DNA of 46,554 bases from an uncultured Candidatus Saccharibacteria bacterium. Its GTDB lineage: Bacteria > Patescibacteriota > Saccharimonadia > Saccharimonadales > Saccharimonadaceae. Under the pieces are notes generated by a model, which saw only the letters and a list, made by a program, of their open reading frames with translations, did no database searches and was not told where the DNA came from. Where the stretch lies: assembly GCA_946404685.1 (NCBI GenBank), contig CAMJEK010000003.1, positions 1 to 46,554 of the forward strand, written 5' to 3'. Positions 33,978 to 41,495 of this stretch are shown piece by piece (positions within the stretch are counted from its first letter, which is position 1; each line of letters begins with the position of its first letter). The position numbers were made by a program, and so were the translations under genes.

Positions 33978-34571
33978 TTGGCAGACTTAGTTGATTTCTC
34001 ACTGAGCATTGACCAGATCTATCACAGGTGTTTAGCAGATGTAGACGATGTGCCCGAAAAGGTCAAAAGGCTCGTTACTGGTAGCCTTGAGATTGGCAAC
34101 GTAATCTATGTAAAAACAATAGAACCAGAGCCGCATGTCTTCGACAAAGGAAAGATCATGGAAATGAGCAACCATATCTGGGAGATAGTAGAATGCATGC
34201 CGAGTCAATTCAGGCATAATTACTTCGGCGCTCCATATCGCGATGCTATCCCCTATTGGATGATGCCGCTTGGTGGATTTGATTTAAATAATCCCAACGA
34301 CCATCGAAATCTCACAACCTTCGATCATCTTGTTGCTCTTGGCGTAGCATCAAGATGTATGCAGCTGCCATTCCATAAGTCAGATTGGTGGATGCTATGG
34401 GACGGATTACCTCACGTCAAAGTCGTGGGGCCGCCAAACCTCAGAAGGAGAATCAAGAATCCTGTGAGATTCATGGGGGTCGTAAAGAAAGTTCCTGGGC
34501 TTGTCCTCGCGTTACTGTGTCTTCCTCTTCTCTGTATTATATGGGGTGAAAAGCCCTCCGATATCTTCTAA
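33978..34571 (+). CDS. Hypothetical protein with C-terminal membrane helix (island gene 2)
   Basis: No family is recognised. The start is set at TTG 33978, which is 8 nt after AAGGAGG. The track start GTG 33948 lies before this SD. The protein (about 197 aa) is soluble for most of its length and has aromatic-rich stretches (FGAPYRDAIPYWMMPLGGFD, HKSDWWMLWDGLPHV). It ends in one hydrophobic helix (VPGLVLALLCLPLLCIIW) followed by a short tail, so it may be tail-anchored. It is co-transcribed with island gene 1 and closed by a terminator. It lies between two tRNA genes, a common integration context, but no integrase is present. Confidence 0.65.
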   Translation: MADLVDFSLSIDQIYHRCLADVDDVPEKVKRLVTGSLEIGNVIYVKTIEPEPHVFDKGKIMEMSNHIWEIVECMPSQFRHNYFGAPYRDAIPYWMMPLGGFDLNNPNDHRNLTTFDHLVALGVASRCMQLPFHKSDWWMLWDGLPHVKVVGPPNLRRRIKNPVRFMGVVKKVPGLVLALLCLPLLCIIWGEKPSDIF

Positions 34572-34585
34572 ACAGAGAACAAAAT

Positions 34586-34613
34586 AAAGGACCCGAATTT
34601 TGGGCCCTTTTTT
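34586..34613. terminator. Intrinsic terminator, likely bidirectional
   Basis: AAAGG-A-CCC, 7-nt loop, GGG-C-CCTTTTTT with one internal mismatch. The A-rich left flank gives a T-tract on the minus strand as well, serving tRNA-Ser. Confidence 0.85.
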
Positions 34614-34622
34614 ATTTCTTCC

Positions 34623-34709
34623 TGGCGGAAGGGACAGGATTCGAACCTGCGAAGCTATTAACTTGCTGGTTTTCAAGACCAGTGCCATCAACCACTCGGC
34701 CACCCTTCC
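34623..34709 (-). tRNA. tRNA-Ser (anticodon TGA)
   Basis: The minus strand reads GGAAGGG ... CCCTTCC-G-CCA. The anticodon stem CTGGT/ACCAG encloses CTTGAAA, giving TGA. A long variable arm (CAAGTTAATAGCTTCG region) confirms serine. Confidence 0.95.
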
Positions 34710-34722
34710 ACGAATTATTATA

Positions 34723-35817
34723 TCATATATCAGCATCGAGGACAATGGATATGCTGTATTTTGGATAAGCCTCGTGAATTTTCTTTTTGATTTCTGCGAT
34801 CTTCTCGCGAGCACCGCGTTCCTCGAAACTAAAGATCAAATCAAACGAAATCGCCTTCTTCTCGGCATCGACATAAAATCCGTGCATCTGCTTAAGGGTA
34901 CTGTATCCTTTCAGAATCTCTTCGATAGTATCCTTGATGTCTTTAAACTCGCCATCCTCGTTCGCGGCATAAACGCCAATCGTCAGGATAATTCCAAACT
35001 CGTTATAAATCGCGGTCTCAATTTTTCGAGATAAATTATGGATCTCGCCCGTGCGCATTTCGTCGTCAATCTGGATATGGGCGCTTGCAATAATCTTGTT
35101 TGGACCATAATTATGAAGCGTCAAATCATAAACGCCCTGTACGTCATCAAACTTTTTTATACGGTTTTGAACTTTTTTCATCAGCTCCGCGTCGACGCCA
35201 GAACCAATAATGTCGCTAATCGCATCCCGTAAAATCTCGATTGCTGTTTTGATAATCACAATCGAAATCAGAATACCAATATAACCTTCAAGGCTGACAT
35301 GCCAAATAAAGCTCACTAATGCGCCGACCAAAACCGAGGACGAAAGTGCAGCATCTGAAATTGCATCAATGCCACTAGCCTTCAGGCTACTAGAATTAAG
35401 TTCTTTGCCACGCTTCAAAACAAAACGTCCAAAGAAAAGTTTCACGAGCACCGTAGCGCCAATGATAACAAGGGAAATAACAGAATAATCTGCGTCGCCC
35501 GGGTTGATAATCTTATCGATTGATTCTTTGACTGCCGTTACACCTGCGGCAAGCACGATGAGAGAAACGATAAGAGCAGAAAAATACTCAATGCGGCCAT
35601 AGCCGAATGGGTGTTTTTTGTCTGGTCTTTTCTGAGATAGGAAAACACCAAGAATCGTCACGATCGACGACAATGCGTCGGTAAAGTTGTTTACGGCATC
35701 AAGCACCACAGCCACGGAGCCACTCAGGATCCCAACGGTCGCTTTTGTTGCCACCAAAATCAGATTAACGATGATTCCGATAATACTAATTTTGACGATA
35801 CTTTTGCTACGATTCAT
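34723..35817 (-). CDS. Cation diffusion facilitator (CDF) family metal efflux protein
   Basis: CDF proteins export Zn2+, Fe2+, Mn2+ or similar ions using the proton gradient. The 364-aa protein has six membrane segments, the metal site residues in VLDAVNNFTDALSS (normally DxxHxxxD; here N replaces the histidine position), the HPFGYGRIEYFSAL signature, and a C-terminal cytoplasmic ferredoxin-like domain (DVQGVYDLTLHNYGPNKIIASAHIQID) with a second similar stretch. The metal is not predictable. It starts 1 nt after the yebC stop, so the two share a transcript. Confidence 0.92.
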   Translation of the reverse strand: MNRSKSIVKISIIGIIVNLILVATKATVGILSGSVAVVLDAVNNFTDALSSIVTILGVFLSQKRPDKKHPFGYGRIEYFSALIVSLIVLAAGVTAVKESIDKIINPGDADYSVISLVIIGATVLVKLFFGRFVLKRGKELNSSSLKASGIDAISDAALSSSVLVGALVSFIWHVSLEGYIGILISIVIIKTAIEILRDAISDIIGSGVDAELMKKVQNRIKKFDDVQGVYDLTLHNYGPNKIIASAHIQIDDEMRTGEIHNLSRKIETAIYNEFGIILTIGVYAANEDGEFKDIKDTIEEILKGYSTLKQMHGFYVDAEKKAISFDLIFSFEERGAREKIAEIKKKIHEAYPKYSISIVLDADI

Positions 35818-35818
35818 T

Positions 35819-36520
35819 TTATTCTGCGTTCGTATAAACAGCCACCACGTCGTCTAGGTCATCAACGGCATCGAGCAACTTCTCGAGCTTCTCGGCATCG
35901 TCGCCCTCGACTGGAACATAATTGTTAGGAACATATTTGAGTTCGGCGGAAGTAACAGTGAGGCCTGCCTCGATTAGGGCAGCACGAACCTTCATAAGAT
36001 CAGATGCGGCAGTAAAGATTTCGATACCATCTTCTTCTTCGGATGCATCTTCAGCGCCTGCATCAAGTGCAGTCATGAGCGCATCTTCACCCTTCTCGGA
36101 AATCATGATTACACCTTTGCGGGAGAATTGGAACATGACAGAGCCTGGATCAGCCATGCGGCCGCCATTTTTATCAAGTGTATGGCGGACTTCTGGCATG
36201 GTGCGGTTTTTGTTATCGGTTGCAATTTCGATCACGATGCCAACCCCGCCTGGGCCATACGCTTCGTAAACTTCTTCGATGAGTGCAGCAGCAGACTTAT
36301 CAGCCACGCGAGCGATTGCGCGTTCGATGTTAGCTTTTGGCATATTAGCAAGGCGAGCTTTTTCAAGCACCATTGCGAGTGATGGGTTCATGGCTGGATC
36401 GGTGCCGGCGCGAGCCGCGATCGCAATCTGGTTGCCAATCTTGGTGAACAAAGCACCACGCTTTGCGTCAACGACGGCTTTCTGACGTTTTGTGGTCTCC
36501 CACTTACTGTGTCCTGACAT
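35819..36520 (-). CDS. yebC: YebC/PmpR family protein (translation or transcription factor)
   Basis: The 233-aa protein begins MSGHSKWETTKRQKAVVDAKRGALFTKIGNQI, the signature of the YebC family, and keeps the AIARVADKSAA, YEAYGPGGVGIVIE and DKNGGRMADPGSVMFQF segments. The family is described as a transcriptional regulator and as a factor that eases ribosome stalling at proline stretches. The second role is of interest here because Pro/Gln-rich proteins are encoded nearby. Its SD is GGAG before ATG 36520. It heads a two-gene operon with the CDF gene. Confidence 0.95.
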   Translation of the reverse strand: MSGHSKWETTKRQKAVVDAKRGALFTKIGNQIAIAARAGTDPAMNPSLAMVLEKARLANMPKANIERAIARVADKSAAALIEEVYEAYGPGGVGIVIEIATDNKNRTMPEVRHTLDKNGGRMADPGSVMFQFSRKGVIMISEKGEDALMTALDAGAEDASEEEDGIEIFTAASDLMKVRAALIEAGLTVTSAELKYVPNNYVPVEGDDAEKLEKLLDAVDDLDDVVAVYTNAE

Positions 36521-36591
36521 ATTATTTTCTCCAAAAAAATGTATTAAAAACTTACAATTATTTTAACATATTTCCGATGATTAGCCAACAG

Positions 36592-36614
36592 AAAAGCCCC
36601 CTAAAAGGGGGCTT
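36592..36614 (-). terminator. Intrinsic terminator after hppA
   Basis: Minus strand AAGCCCCC, TTTTA, GGGGGCTTTTC. It separates hppA from yebC. Confidence 0.85.
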
Positions 36615-36633
36615 CTGAAAAAAGTACGATAGA

Positions 36634-38811
36634 TCACATAAAGAGGGAGTTGTTTTGAATAATGGGGACAATTGCGTTTGCTACGGTAGAGGTCAGCTTC
36701 ATAAAGATGTCGAGATCGACGCCGATGACGTCCTTACGGGTATCACCAGTCGTATCGCCAACGACGGATACTTTGTGACTTTCTGAGCCTTTGCCATAGT
36801 TAGCATCAGGGTCGATAATTCCAGGAACTAATCCGGCCTTGATGTCTTCGGTCAGGTGACCAGCTTCAATGTACTTCTTGGCGTTGTCGAATGCGCCGCC
36901 AGAATTACCATTGAAAATTGCTCTGGGAATAGCGACAATCATCTCGCCTACGAGTAATCCGCCAACAAACTCAACGCCAAAGAGTTTGCCGCTGCCAATC
37001 GGTACGAAAACTGCGAGTAGTGAAGGGATAATCATCTTCTTTAGAGCATTCTTTCCAACAATCTTAATGCACGTAATGTAATCGGGCTGAACTGTTCCTT
37101 CGATTACTCCAGGGATTCGCAGCTGCTTGGTAGCTTCGTCTGCCATCATTTTTGCGGAATCGATGGTATTGTCTGCAAGAATTGCGGAGAAGAACTCGAT
37201 CAGAGCGCCACCAACTATGCCGCCGGCAACAACTACGAAATTAGCGATGTTAAGAACTGGTGTTGTTCCAACTTCGGTGTAGCTGTTGACGTATGCAACG
37301 ATCAGTGAACAAGTAGCAAGTGATGCTGAGCCGATAGCAAATCCTTTGCCGATTGCTGCAGTTGTATTGCCAACAGCATCAAGCAGATCGGTAATTGCTC
37401 TAACAGTGGGAGGAAGTTCGCATCCTTCAGCGATTCCGCCAGCGTTGTCGGCTATCGGGCCAAATGCATCGATGGAGACGGTTGTAGCAACAAAGCTGAG
37501 CATTCCGAGTGCTGAAACGGCGATTCCGTAGAGGCCGCCGATCTTTCCGGAAAAGAGCAATGTGATACCAAGAACAAGGATTGTCGGCATGCAAGACTTT
37601 GAGCCAAGAGCATCGCCTTTTGTAATCAGGAAAGCGGAGCCTTCTGGAGCGATCCTAGCAAGCATTCTTGTGGGTTTATAGTCCGTAGAGGTATAGTACT
37701 CGGTAATTGCACCGATTGCTACGCCGCTCGCAATGCCAAGCATTGCGGATACGAACGGTGAAATCCAGCCAAGCTTGAAAGAATCATACAGTTCAACATT
37801 CCTGAAGCAAACGTAAGAGGCGATGAGTCCACCGGCGAGCGTTAAACCTGCTGAGATATAAGTTGTAAGATTTAAGTCTCTAGAAGGTTTAGATCCAAGC
37901 TTCCTGAATAAGGTAAACAAGATACCTATGACACAGCCAAGAAGTCCAAATCCGAGAAAGAGAATAGGGAAAGTCATAGTTGCGTTGAAGGTATAAATGT
38001 TGGCACCTTTCGCACCGTGAAAGACTGCACTGTTGTAAATAGTGACGCCGATCATGAGTGTAGCGGATGCTGATGCAACAAGGCTTTCCATAAGGTCGGT
38101 AAGGTTTCCGGCAATATCGTTGATGCAGTCGCCGATAAAGTCTGCAATTGTGCAGGGATTGCAACGGGCATCTTCGGGAAGATTAAAATGAATCTTGCCT
38201 GTAATGTCCGAACCTACGTCTGCGGCTTTAGTGAAGTTGCCTCCGGCCACACGGTTAAACATTGCTACGATGGAACAACCCATGGAATAGGTTATAAAAC
38301 GTGTAATGAATGGGTTACATATGGTCTTCGTGATAAGGCCACTACCTTTTGCTGTAGGATCGATGAATCCGCCAGTAATAAGGAAGACGATACAAAATCC
38401 AAGTAATGCAAGTCCCATAACCAGTAGTCCGCAGACACTACCGCCTTTGAAGGCGGCTTGAACTGTCTTGCCGATGTCCTGGGTTTTTCTTGCGACGTTC
38501 GTGACACGGACGTTCGCGTACGTTGCGCATTTCATTCCCGGGATGCAGGCAAGTGTACTAAGCCCTACTCCAAGTAGGAAGGTGAGGCCACTTGATCTCT
38601 CGATGAAAAGAGTAATCATAATGGCTCCTATGGCGACGACGATAGCAATAACCATGAACTGAATCTTCATGAAAGTATCCGCGCCATCGCGAATAAGTTT
38701 CGCTAGATTCTGCATATCTTCGGTGCCTTCATCCATCTTTTTGATGGAGAAGTAATTTATTGCGGCAATAACCAACGCCGCGATACTCACCGACATAATG
38801 CCGAGAACCAA
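36634..38811 (-). CDS. hppA: Membrane-bound ion-pumping pyrophosphatase, with apparent 5' frameshift
   Basis: This enzyme couples pyrophosphate hydrolysis to H+ or Na+ export across the membrane. The 725-aa frame has about 16 membrane helices, the pyrophosphate site DVGSDITGKIHF...PEDARCNP, the DFIGDCINDIAGN acidic motif and the second acid cluster SIDAFGPIADNAGG. GNTTAAIGKG has alanine where K+-independent enzymes have lysine, pointing to the K+-dependent subfamily; H+ versus Na+ is not resolved. The best start is problematic: the only SD-linked ATG (38834) runs into TAA after two codons, and one extra G in the G-run would join it to the frame (MGVTTPIS then LVLGIM). Otherwise TTG 38811 or ATG 38796 must be used without an SD. 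Confidence 0.93.
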   Translation of the reverse strand: MVLGIMSVSIAALVIAAINYFSIKKMDEGTEDMQNLAKLIRDGADTFMKIQFMVIAIVVAIGAIMITLFIERSSGLTFLLGVGLSTLACIPGMKCATYANVRVTNVARKTQDIGKTVQAAFKGGSVCGLLVMGLALLGFCIVFLITGGFIDPTAKGSGLITKTICNPFITRFITYSMGCSIVAMFNRVAGGNFTKAADVGSDITGKIHFNLPEDARCNPCTIADFIGDCINDIAGNLTDLMESLVASASATLMIGVTIYNSAVFHGAKGANIYTFNATMTFPILFLGFGLLGCVIGILFTLFRKLGSKPSRDLNLTTYISAGLTLAGGLIASYVCFRNVELYDSFKLGWISPFVSAMLGIASGVAIGAITEYYTSTDYKPTRMLARIAPEGSAFLITKGDALGSKSCMPTILVLGITLLFSGKIGGLYGIAVSALGMLSFVATTVSIDAFGPIADNAGGIAEGCELPPTVRAITDLLDAVGNTTAAIGKGFAIGSASLATCSLIVAYVNSYTEVGTTPVLNIANFVVVAGGIVGGALIEFFSAILADNTIDSAKMMADEATKQLRIPGVIEGTVQPDYITCIKIVGKNALKKMIIPSLLAVFVPIGSGKLFGVEFVGGLLVGEMIVAIPRAIFNGNSGGAFDNAKKYIEAGHLTEDIKAGLVPGIIDPDANYGKGSESHKVSVVGDTTGDTRKDVIGVDLDIFMKLTSTVANAIVPIIQNNSLFM

Positions 38812-38876
38812 CGAAATTGGTGTTGTTACCCCATATGTTTTCCTCCTTTTTGTTTTGGAATTTGTTAAGTTGCAAT

Positions 38877-38898
38877 AAAAAGATCTCCCTCAAGATCT
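38877..38898 (-). promoter_or_regulatory. Attenuator-like hairpin in the hppA leader
   Basis: On the minus strand AGATCT, 6-nt loop, AGATCT, then TTTT. It lies between the promoter and the SD, so it could stop transcription early. The stem is only 6 bp and no competing antiterminator was identified. Confidence 0.4.
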
Positions 38899-38908
38899 AT
38901 CTGGTCGC

Positions 38909-38937
38909 ATTATAACAGAAAAACTGGCAAAAATCAA
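38909..38937 (-). promoter_or_regulatory. Sigma70 promoter of hppA
   Basis: Minus strand TTGATT, 17 nt, TATAAT. It gives a leader of about 65 nt. Confidence 0.85.
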
Positions 38938-38958
38938 GTAATTAACAGGGGTAGATGC

Positions 38959-40113
38959 TTATGTTTTCCGCCTTCGCGCGAAAATCGAGACGAGAAAAAA
39001 TATGACAATTGGAACGTATATTAAAAACACCCACCCATTCCTTTTTGGTACTTCAACCAGAAAATATTTCTGCTCAGCAAAAAACTTCACGGTTAGAATG
39101 TGAAAGTCGAGCAAACGCGTCGTAACGAAGGTGACCGCCGTGCCAACCATAGGAATGTCAGCTAGGACGCCGGTCATAAAAAGAAGACCAATCGCAAATG
39201 GCAGTGTTGGCAAAATAATCAGGTTAGCGAGAATTGTGATGAGTGAGAATGAGCCAAAATAAAAAATCGTAATCGGGAGTGTAGCAAGTGTGGCGACAGA
39301 AGAAGTAATAATAGACTTTGCAACAAAATTCGGTTTCTTGTCGCCATAGAAAAACCGTGTCACCTTTGGAGAAATGATCATGATTCCGCCAAACGAAGCG
39401 AACGATAATTGCCAACCCATGTTCGTGACAAACATCGGATCAAAAAGCAAGGTTGCCGCCATCGCAATTAAAACAATTCGCCATGCCGAGAATTTTCTTC
39501 CCACAAACCACGCTAGTGTCGAAAGAATCGAAACAATGCCGGCGCGCAAAATCGACGGCGTCCAGCCAATCATCACGACGAAAAGCAAGATAAAAAGCAG
39601 AGAATATAATAGCCCCGCAAAGCGCGAAATCCTTCCAAAAATCTTTTTCACGGCTCCGGTCAAAATCGAAAGATGCGTCCCACTTGCCACCACGATGTGA
39701 GAAAGTCCAATCGCTCGAAGTGCCTCGGCTAAATCCTTCGGAAGACTGCCTTTGATGCCAAGAAGATACGCTTCTCCCAGTTCCGAGTTTGGTTCCGGAA
39801 TCATTTTAAAAAGTCTTGTCCGAAACCATTCCTGAATATCCATCAGCCATCCCCATTGTTCAAACTCGGCTGATCCGGAAACAAGTGATGGCACCGCGCG
39901 CACAAATCCAACAATCATTCCGGCAAGAAACGAAACCAGAATCAAACCTCTCGCAGGATAAACTAAAGAATAAGAAAAAAGCATTAATGCCGGAATAATC
40001 CAAAAAGGCGAAGCAAAAAAGTTCCAACGAAAAATCACGACACAAATAATCCCAACAATTAAGCCCACAAGAAATGCGACGAAAAAGTATGAGCTATGGA
40101 TAAATTTGTGCAC
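38959..40113 (-). CDS. comEC: ComEC/Rec2-type DNA uptake channel, short form
   Basis: ComEC moves single-stranded DNA across the inner membrane during natural transformation. The 384-aa protein has about nine hydrophobic helices and the competence-domain signature LRAIGLSHIVVASGTHLSIL and GWTPSILRAGIVSILSTLAWF. Full-length ComEC (700-800 aa) also has an N-terminal OB domain and a C-terminal metallo-beta-lactamase domain; both are missing here. This is therefore the channel domain alone. The start GTG 40113 lies 6 nt after minus-strand TAATAT, in line with a leaderless mRNA. Confidence 0.9.
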   Translation of the reverse strand: MHKFIHSSYFFVAFLVGLIVGIICVVIFRWNFFASPFWIIPALMLFSYSLVYPARGLILVSFLAGMIVGFVRAVPSLVSGSAEFEQWGWLMDIQEWFRTRLFKMIPEPNSELGEAYLLGIKGSLPKDLAEALRAIGLSHIVVASGTHLSILTGAVKKIFGRISRFAGLLYSLLFILLFVVMIGWTPSILRAGIVSILSTLAWFVGRKFSAWRIVLIAMAATLLFDPMFVTNMGWQLSFASFGGIMIISPKVTRFFYGDKKPNFVAKSIITSSVATLATLPITIFYFGSFSLITILANLIILPTLPFAIGLLFMTGVLADIPMVGTAVTFVTTRLLDFHILTVKFFAEQKYFLVEVPKRNGWVFLIYVPIVIFFLVSIFARRRKT

Positions 40114-40119
40114 GCAAAA

Positions 40120-40125
40120 ATATTA
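40120..40125 (-). promoter_or_regulatory. Leaderless-type -10 box of comEC
   Basis: Minus strand TAATAT, 6 nt, then GTG 40113. It shows the same spacing with a non-ATG start. Confidence 0.55.
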
Positions 40126-40160
40126 GCGAACAAAGAATAATAATCAACCCCCTAGTTAGC

Positions 40161-41495
40161 TTAAGCGATAGCTTGTTCGAGCTCGGACGCAAGATTATTC
40201 ATGAGCTCAGTAATCTTTTCTAGATCTTCGCCCCAAACCACGATACGTACAATGTTTTCGGTGCCGCTAGGACGAACCAAAATTCTGCCACCAAAATTCT
40301 TAAACTCCGCATCGTATTTGATCAAAATCTTTTTTACTTCTTCGGAAGATTTTAGTAATTCTTTTTGATTTGGATCGGCGCTAATTTTGGTTTCGGCCTG
40401 AGGAAGTTTCGTCATGGAAGAGGCAAGATCTTTGAGGCTCATGCCGCTGTCTTTAAGGATCTTTGCAATCATCATTGAAACGAGCAAACCGTCGCTGCAA
40501 GTTTCGTGTGGAAGATGAATATGCCCATTTTGCTCGCCGCCAACTAGTGCACCTTTTTCGTGCATTGCAGCATAAACGTGGTGGTTGCCAACCGGCGTAA
40601 CCTCAATGTCGATGTTATTGTCCTTGGCCCAGTTCAAGATACCTTGGTTGCAGGAAACGGTCACAACGACAGACTTGAGTTTTAAGGCCTCAGCAACAAT
40701 CACAATAATTTGGTCACCATCAACTAGATTCCCTTCAGCATCAACGAGTAATGCGCGGTCGCCGTCACCATCAAAAGCGATACCAAAATCATATTCGCCA
40801 TTTTTGATAAGCTCGGTTATGGCCTCAATATGAGTGCTGCCGCAGCCATCGTTAATATTTTTCCCGTAGCTTGAGTCGGCATGAATCAGTGTAACTTCGG
40901 CACCGAGCGCTTCAAGTGCGGATTTATTAATAACGCTCGTTGCGCCATCAGCGCAGTCCATACCAATCTTGAGTCCAGACAAATCTTCGCGATTAATATA
41001 ATCCAGAAGATGCTCGCGATAGAGTGAGACTGCCTCATCGTGCAAATCTTCACGAAGGGAAGTGGCTACTGTTTCGAATTCATGTTCATTTTCTATTGCG
41101 GCTTCAAGTGCGAGGCATCCTGCTTCAGAAATTGATTCGCCGCAGCTAGTGCCGCGCTCAAAGAATTTCAAACCATTATCCGTATACGGGTTATGTGAAG
41201 CGGTCACGTCGATTGCGAAATCAAATCCCATTTCATAAAATGCGTAGTCGATGGCTGGAGTTGGCAAAACGCCAACTGTTCCATATTCAATACCGAGCGT
41301 TTCAAATGCCTCGGAAAGAGTCTGAATGATTTCTTCGGAAGATTCGCGCGTGTCGCCACCAAGGAGAACTTTGATATTGTCGCCACCATAGTTGACGAGG
41401 CCTTTGGCAACTTTTTGCAAAAATGCTGGCGTGAAAAAACCAGCTTCACGACGAATGCCGTCGGTGCCAAAGTATTTTAGTTTTGTTTCTGACAT
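40161..41495 (-). CDS. glmM: Phosphoglucosamine mutase
   Basis: GlmM converts glucosamine-6-phosphate to glucosamine-1-phosphate for UDP-GlcNAc and peptidoglycan. The 444-aa protein has KYFGTDGIRREAG at the N-terminus, the phosphoserine loop TASHNPYTDNG, the metal loop AFDGDGDRALLVD, the sugar-binding GGEQNGHI and the phosphate-binding RPSGTENIVRI. I chose ATG 41495 (MSETKL) over 41531 because GGAGG lies 5 nt upstream. It overlaps the 3' end of sufSU by 19 nt, so it may be transcribed with the suf genes. Confidence 0.94.
   Translation of the reverse strand: MSETKLKYFGTDGIRREAGFFTPAFLQKVAKGLVNYGGDNIKVLLGGDTRESSEEIIQTLSEAFETLGIEYGTVGVLPTPAIDYAFYEMGFDFAIDVTASHNPYTDNGLKFFERGTSCGESISEAGCLALEAAIENEHEFETVATSLREDLHDEAVSLYREHLLDYINREDLSGLKIGMDCADGATSVINKSALEALGAEVTLIHADSSYGKNINDGCGSTHIEAITELIKNGEYDFGIAFDGDGDRALLVDAEGNLVDGDQIIVIVAEALKLKSVVVTVSCNQGILNWAKDNNIDIEVTPVGNHHVYAAMHEKGALVGGEQNGHIHLPHETCSDGLLVSMMIAKILKDSGMSLKDLASSMTKLPQAETKISADPNQKELLKSSEEVKKILIKYDAEFKNFGGRILVRPSGTENIVRIVVWGEDLEKITELMNNLASELEQAIA

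Noticed and set aside
33285-34709. Integrated phage or integrative element between the two tRNA genes
   Set aside because: No integrase, no direct repeat of either tRNA 3' end, and only two small genes; kept only as a possible transferred island.
34512-34814. 100-aa minus-strand ORF
   Set aside because: It contains the whole tRNA-Ser gene and crosses a terminator.
34600-35034. 144-aa plus-strand ORF
   Set aside because: It runs through tRNA-Ser and antisense to the CDF gene, which has clear family motifs.
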